Assembly (NCBI GenBank): GCA_036277615.1 | Contig: DASUMQ010000102.1 | Span: 1 to 14,312 of the forward strand | DNA from: RPQJ01 sp036277615 | Lineage (GTDB): Bacteria > Pseudomonadota > Gammaproteobacteria > Steroidobacterales > Steroidobacteraceae | DNA: 14,312 bases | Direction of reading: 5' to 3' | Shown: positions 13,761-14,312 of the stretch, piece after piece | Numbering within the stretch: position 1 is the stretch's first letter | Layout: every line of letters begins with the position of its first letter | Notes under the pieces: generated by a model | Databases searched by the model: none | What the model saw: only the letters and a program-made list of their open reading frames with translations | What the model was told of the DNA's origin: nothing | Translations under genes and position numbers: made by a program

Positions 13761-14312
13761 ATGCGCGAAGCCAAGTTGATCCACGACGCCGGCGAACTCG
13801 ACGCGGCGCTGTTCCGCCTGCGCGGCGCCGACCGGCTCGCGCTCGACACGGAATTCATGCGCGAGCGCACTTACCACCCGCAGCTCTGCCTGGTGCAACT
13901 CGCGACCGAGACGGACTGCTTGCTGATCGATCCGCTGGCCGGGCTCGACCTCGCGCCGCTGCACGAACTGCTGCAGGACCGTGCGAAGCTCAAGATCCTG
14001 CACGCCGCGCGCCAGGACCTCGAGGTGCTCCACCTTGCGGGCGGCGCCGTGCCGGGCCCGCTGTTCGACACGCAGGTGGCAGCGGCCATGCTCGGGTTTC
14101 CGGCGCAGGTCGGGTATGCCGAACTGGTTGCACGCCAGCTCGGCCATTCGATCGACAAGGGCCAGACGCGCACCGACTGGTCGAAACGGCCGCTCACGGC
14201 GGCGCAGCTCGCGTATGCGGCCGACGACGTGCGTCACTTGCTCGTGCTCCACACCGAACTGCAGACGGCGCTCGCCGCGCAAGGCCGGGACAGCTGGATC
14301 GAGCAGGAAACT
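13761..14312 (+). CDS. rnd: Ribonuclease D, 3'-truncated by the window edge
   Basis: The first 184 residues of a 3'-5' exoribonuclease of the DEDDy family that trims tRNA precursors and other small RNA 3' ends. The exonuclease motifs are complete: LALDTEFMRERTYHPQLCLV (Asp29, Glu31), LHAARQDLEVL (Asp86), and SKRPLTAAQLAYAADDVRHL, in which Tyr152 and Asp156 form the YxxxD motif. FDTQVAAAMLGFPAQVGYAELV is also typical. The HRDC domains expected later lie outside the window. ATG 13761 gives a normal N-terminus; no Shine-Dalgarno is visible. It is divergent from the membrane protein gene across 54 bases. Confidence 0.95.
   Translation, partial: MREAKLIHDAGELDAALFRLRGADRLALDTEFMRERTYHPQLCLVQLATETDCLLIDPLAGLDLAPLHELLQDRAKLKILHAARQDLEVLHLAGGAVPGPLFDTQVAAAMLGFPAQVGYAELVARQLGHSIDKGQTRTDWSKRPLTAAQLAYAADDVRHLLVLHTELQTALAAQGRDSWIEQET

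Noticed and set aside
13707..14282. Extension of the minus-strand membrane protein frame to 364 codons
   Set aside because: The extension is antisense to rnd, whose catalytic motifs are clear, and it reads as Arg/Glu-rich shadow sequence.

Overview
This 14.3 kb window comes from a high-GC proteobacterial chromosome. The gene set (adenosylhomocysteinase, an Mpl murein-recycling ligase, RNase D, a CpdA-type cAMP phosphodiesterase, HemL) and the protein sequences fit a gammaproteobacterium of the Xanthomonadales/Steroidobacterales/Nevskiales kind. A betaproteobacterium cannot be excluded from sequence alone. No tRNA, rRNA, CRISPR array, transposase or phage gene was seen. Coding density is very high and no gene-free stretch exceeds 300 bases; the longest gap is 136 bases.

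Left part (1-4855, + strand): the 3' two thirds of ahcY; a strong stem-loop; a membrane O-acyltransferase with a C-terminal SGNH domain; then, behind a perfect TATAAT box, a three-part protein made of a TIR domain, a TolB/FlgO-like domain and TPR repeats. The acyltransferase and the TIR protein look like accessory genes next to a housekeeping gene.

Middle part (4856-8330): an O-methyltransferase (-) and a CpdA-like phosphodiesterase (+) diverge from a 76-base gap. The phosphodiesterase converges on crcB (-), and a nested inverted repeat sits between the two stop codons and absorbs the phosphodiesterase stop. crcB and hemL (+) then diverge from a gap holding two mirror-image TAAGAT boxes.

Right part (8348-13706, all - strand): reading leftwards along transcription, a small membrane protein, mpl (3 bases later), a stand-alone Lon N-domain protein (18 bases later), a small SANT/Myb-like protein, and a translationally coupled pair of GT-B glycosyltransferases. 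The RNase D gene (rnd, +) starts at 13761, diverges from the membrane protein gene and runs off the window.

Much of the window concerns the cell envelope (acyltransferase, two glycosyltransferases, mpl, its membrane neighbour), with one-carbon, haem and fluoride housekeeping around it. The best candidate for something unusual is the TIR-TolB-TPR protein, in which TIR takes the place usually held by an adenylate cyclase domain. The most notable non-coding signals are the repeat between the phosphodiesterase gene and crcB, and -10-like boxes lying exactly 7 bases before two start codons that lack a Shine-Dalgarno sequence.
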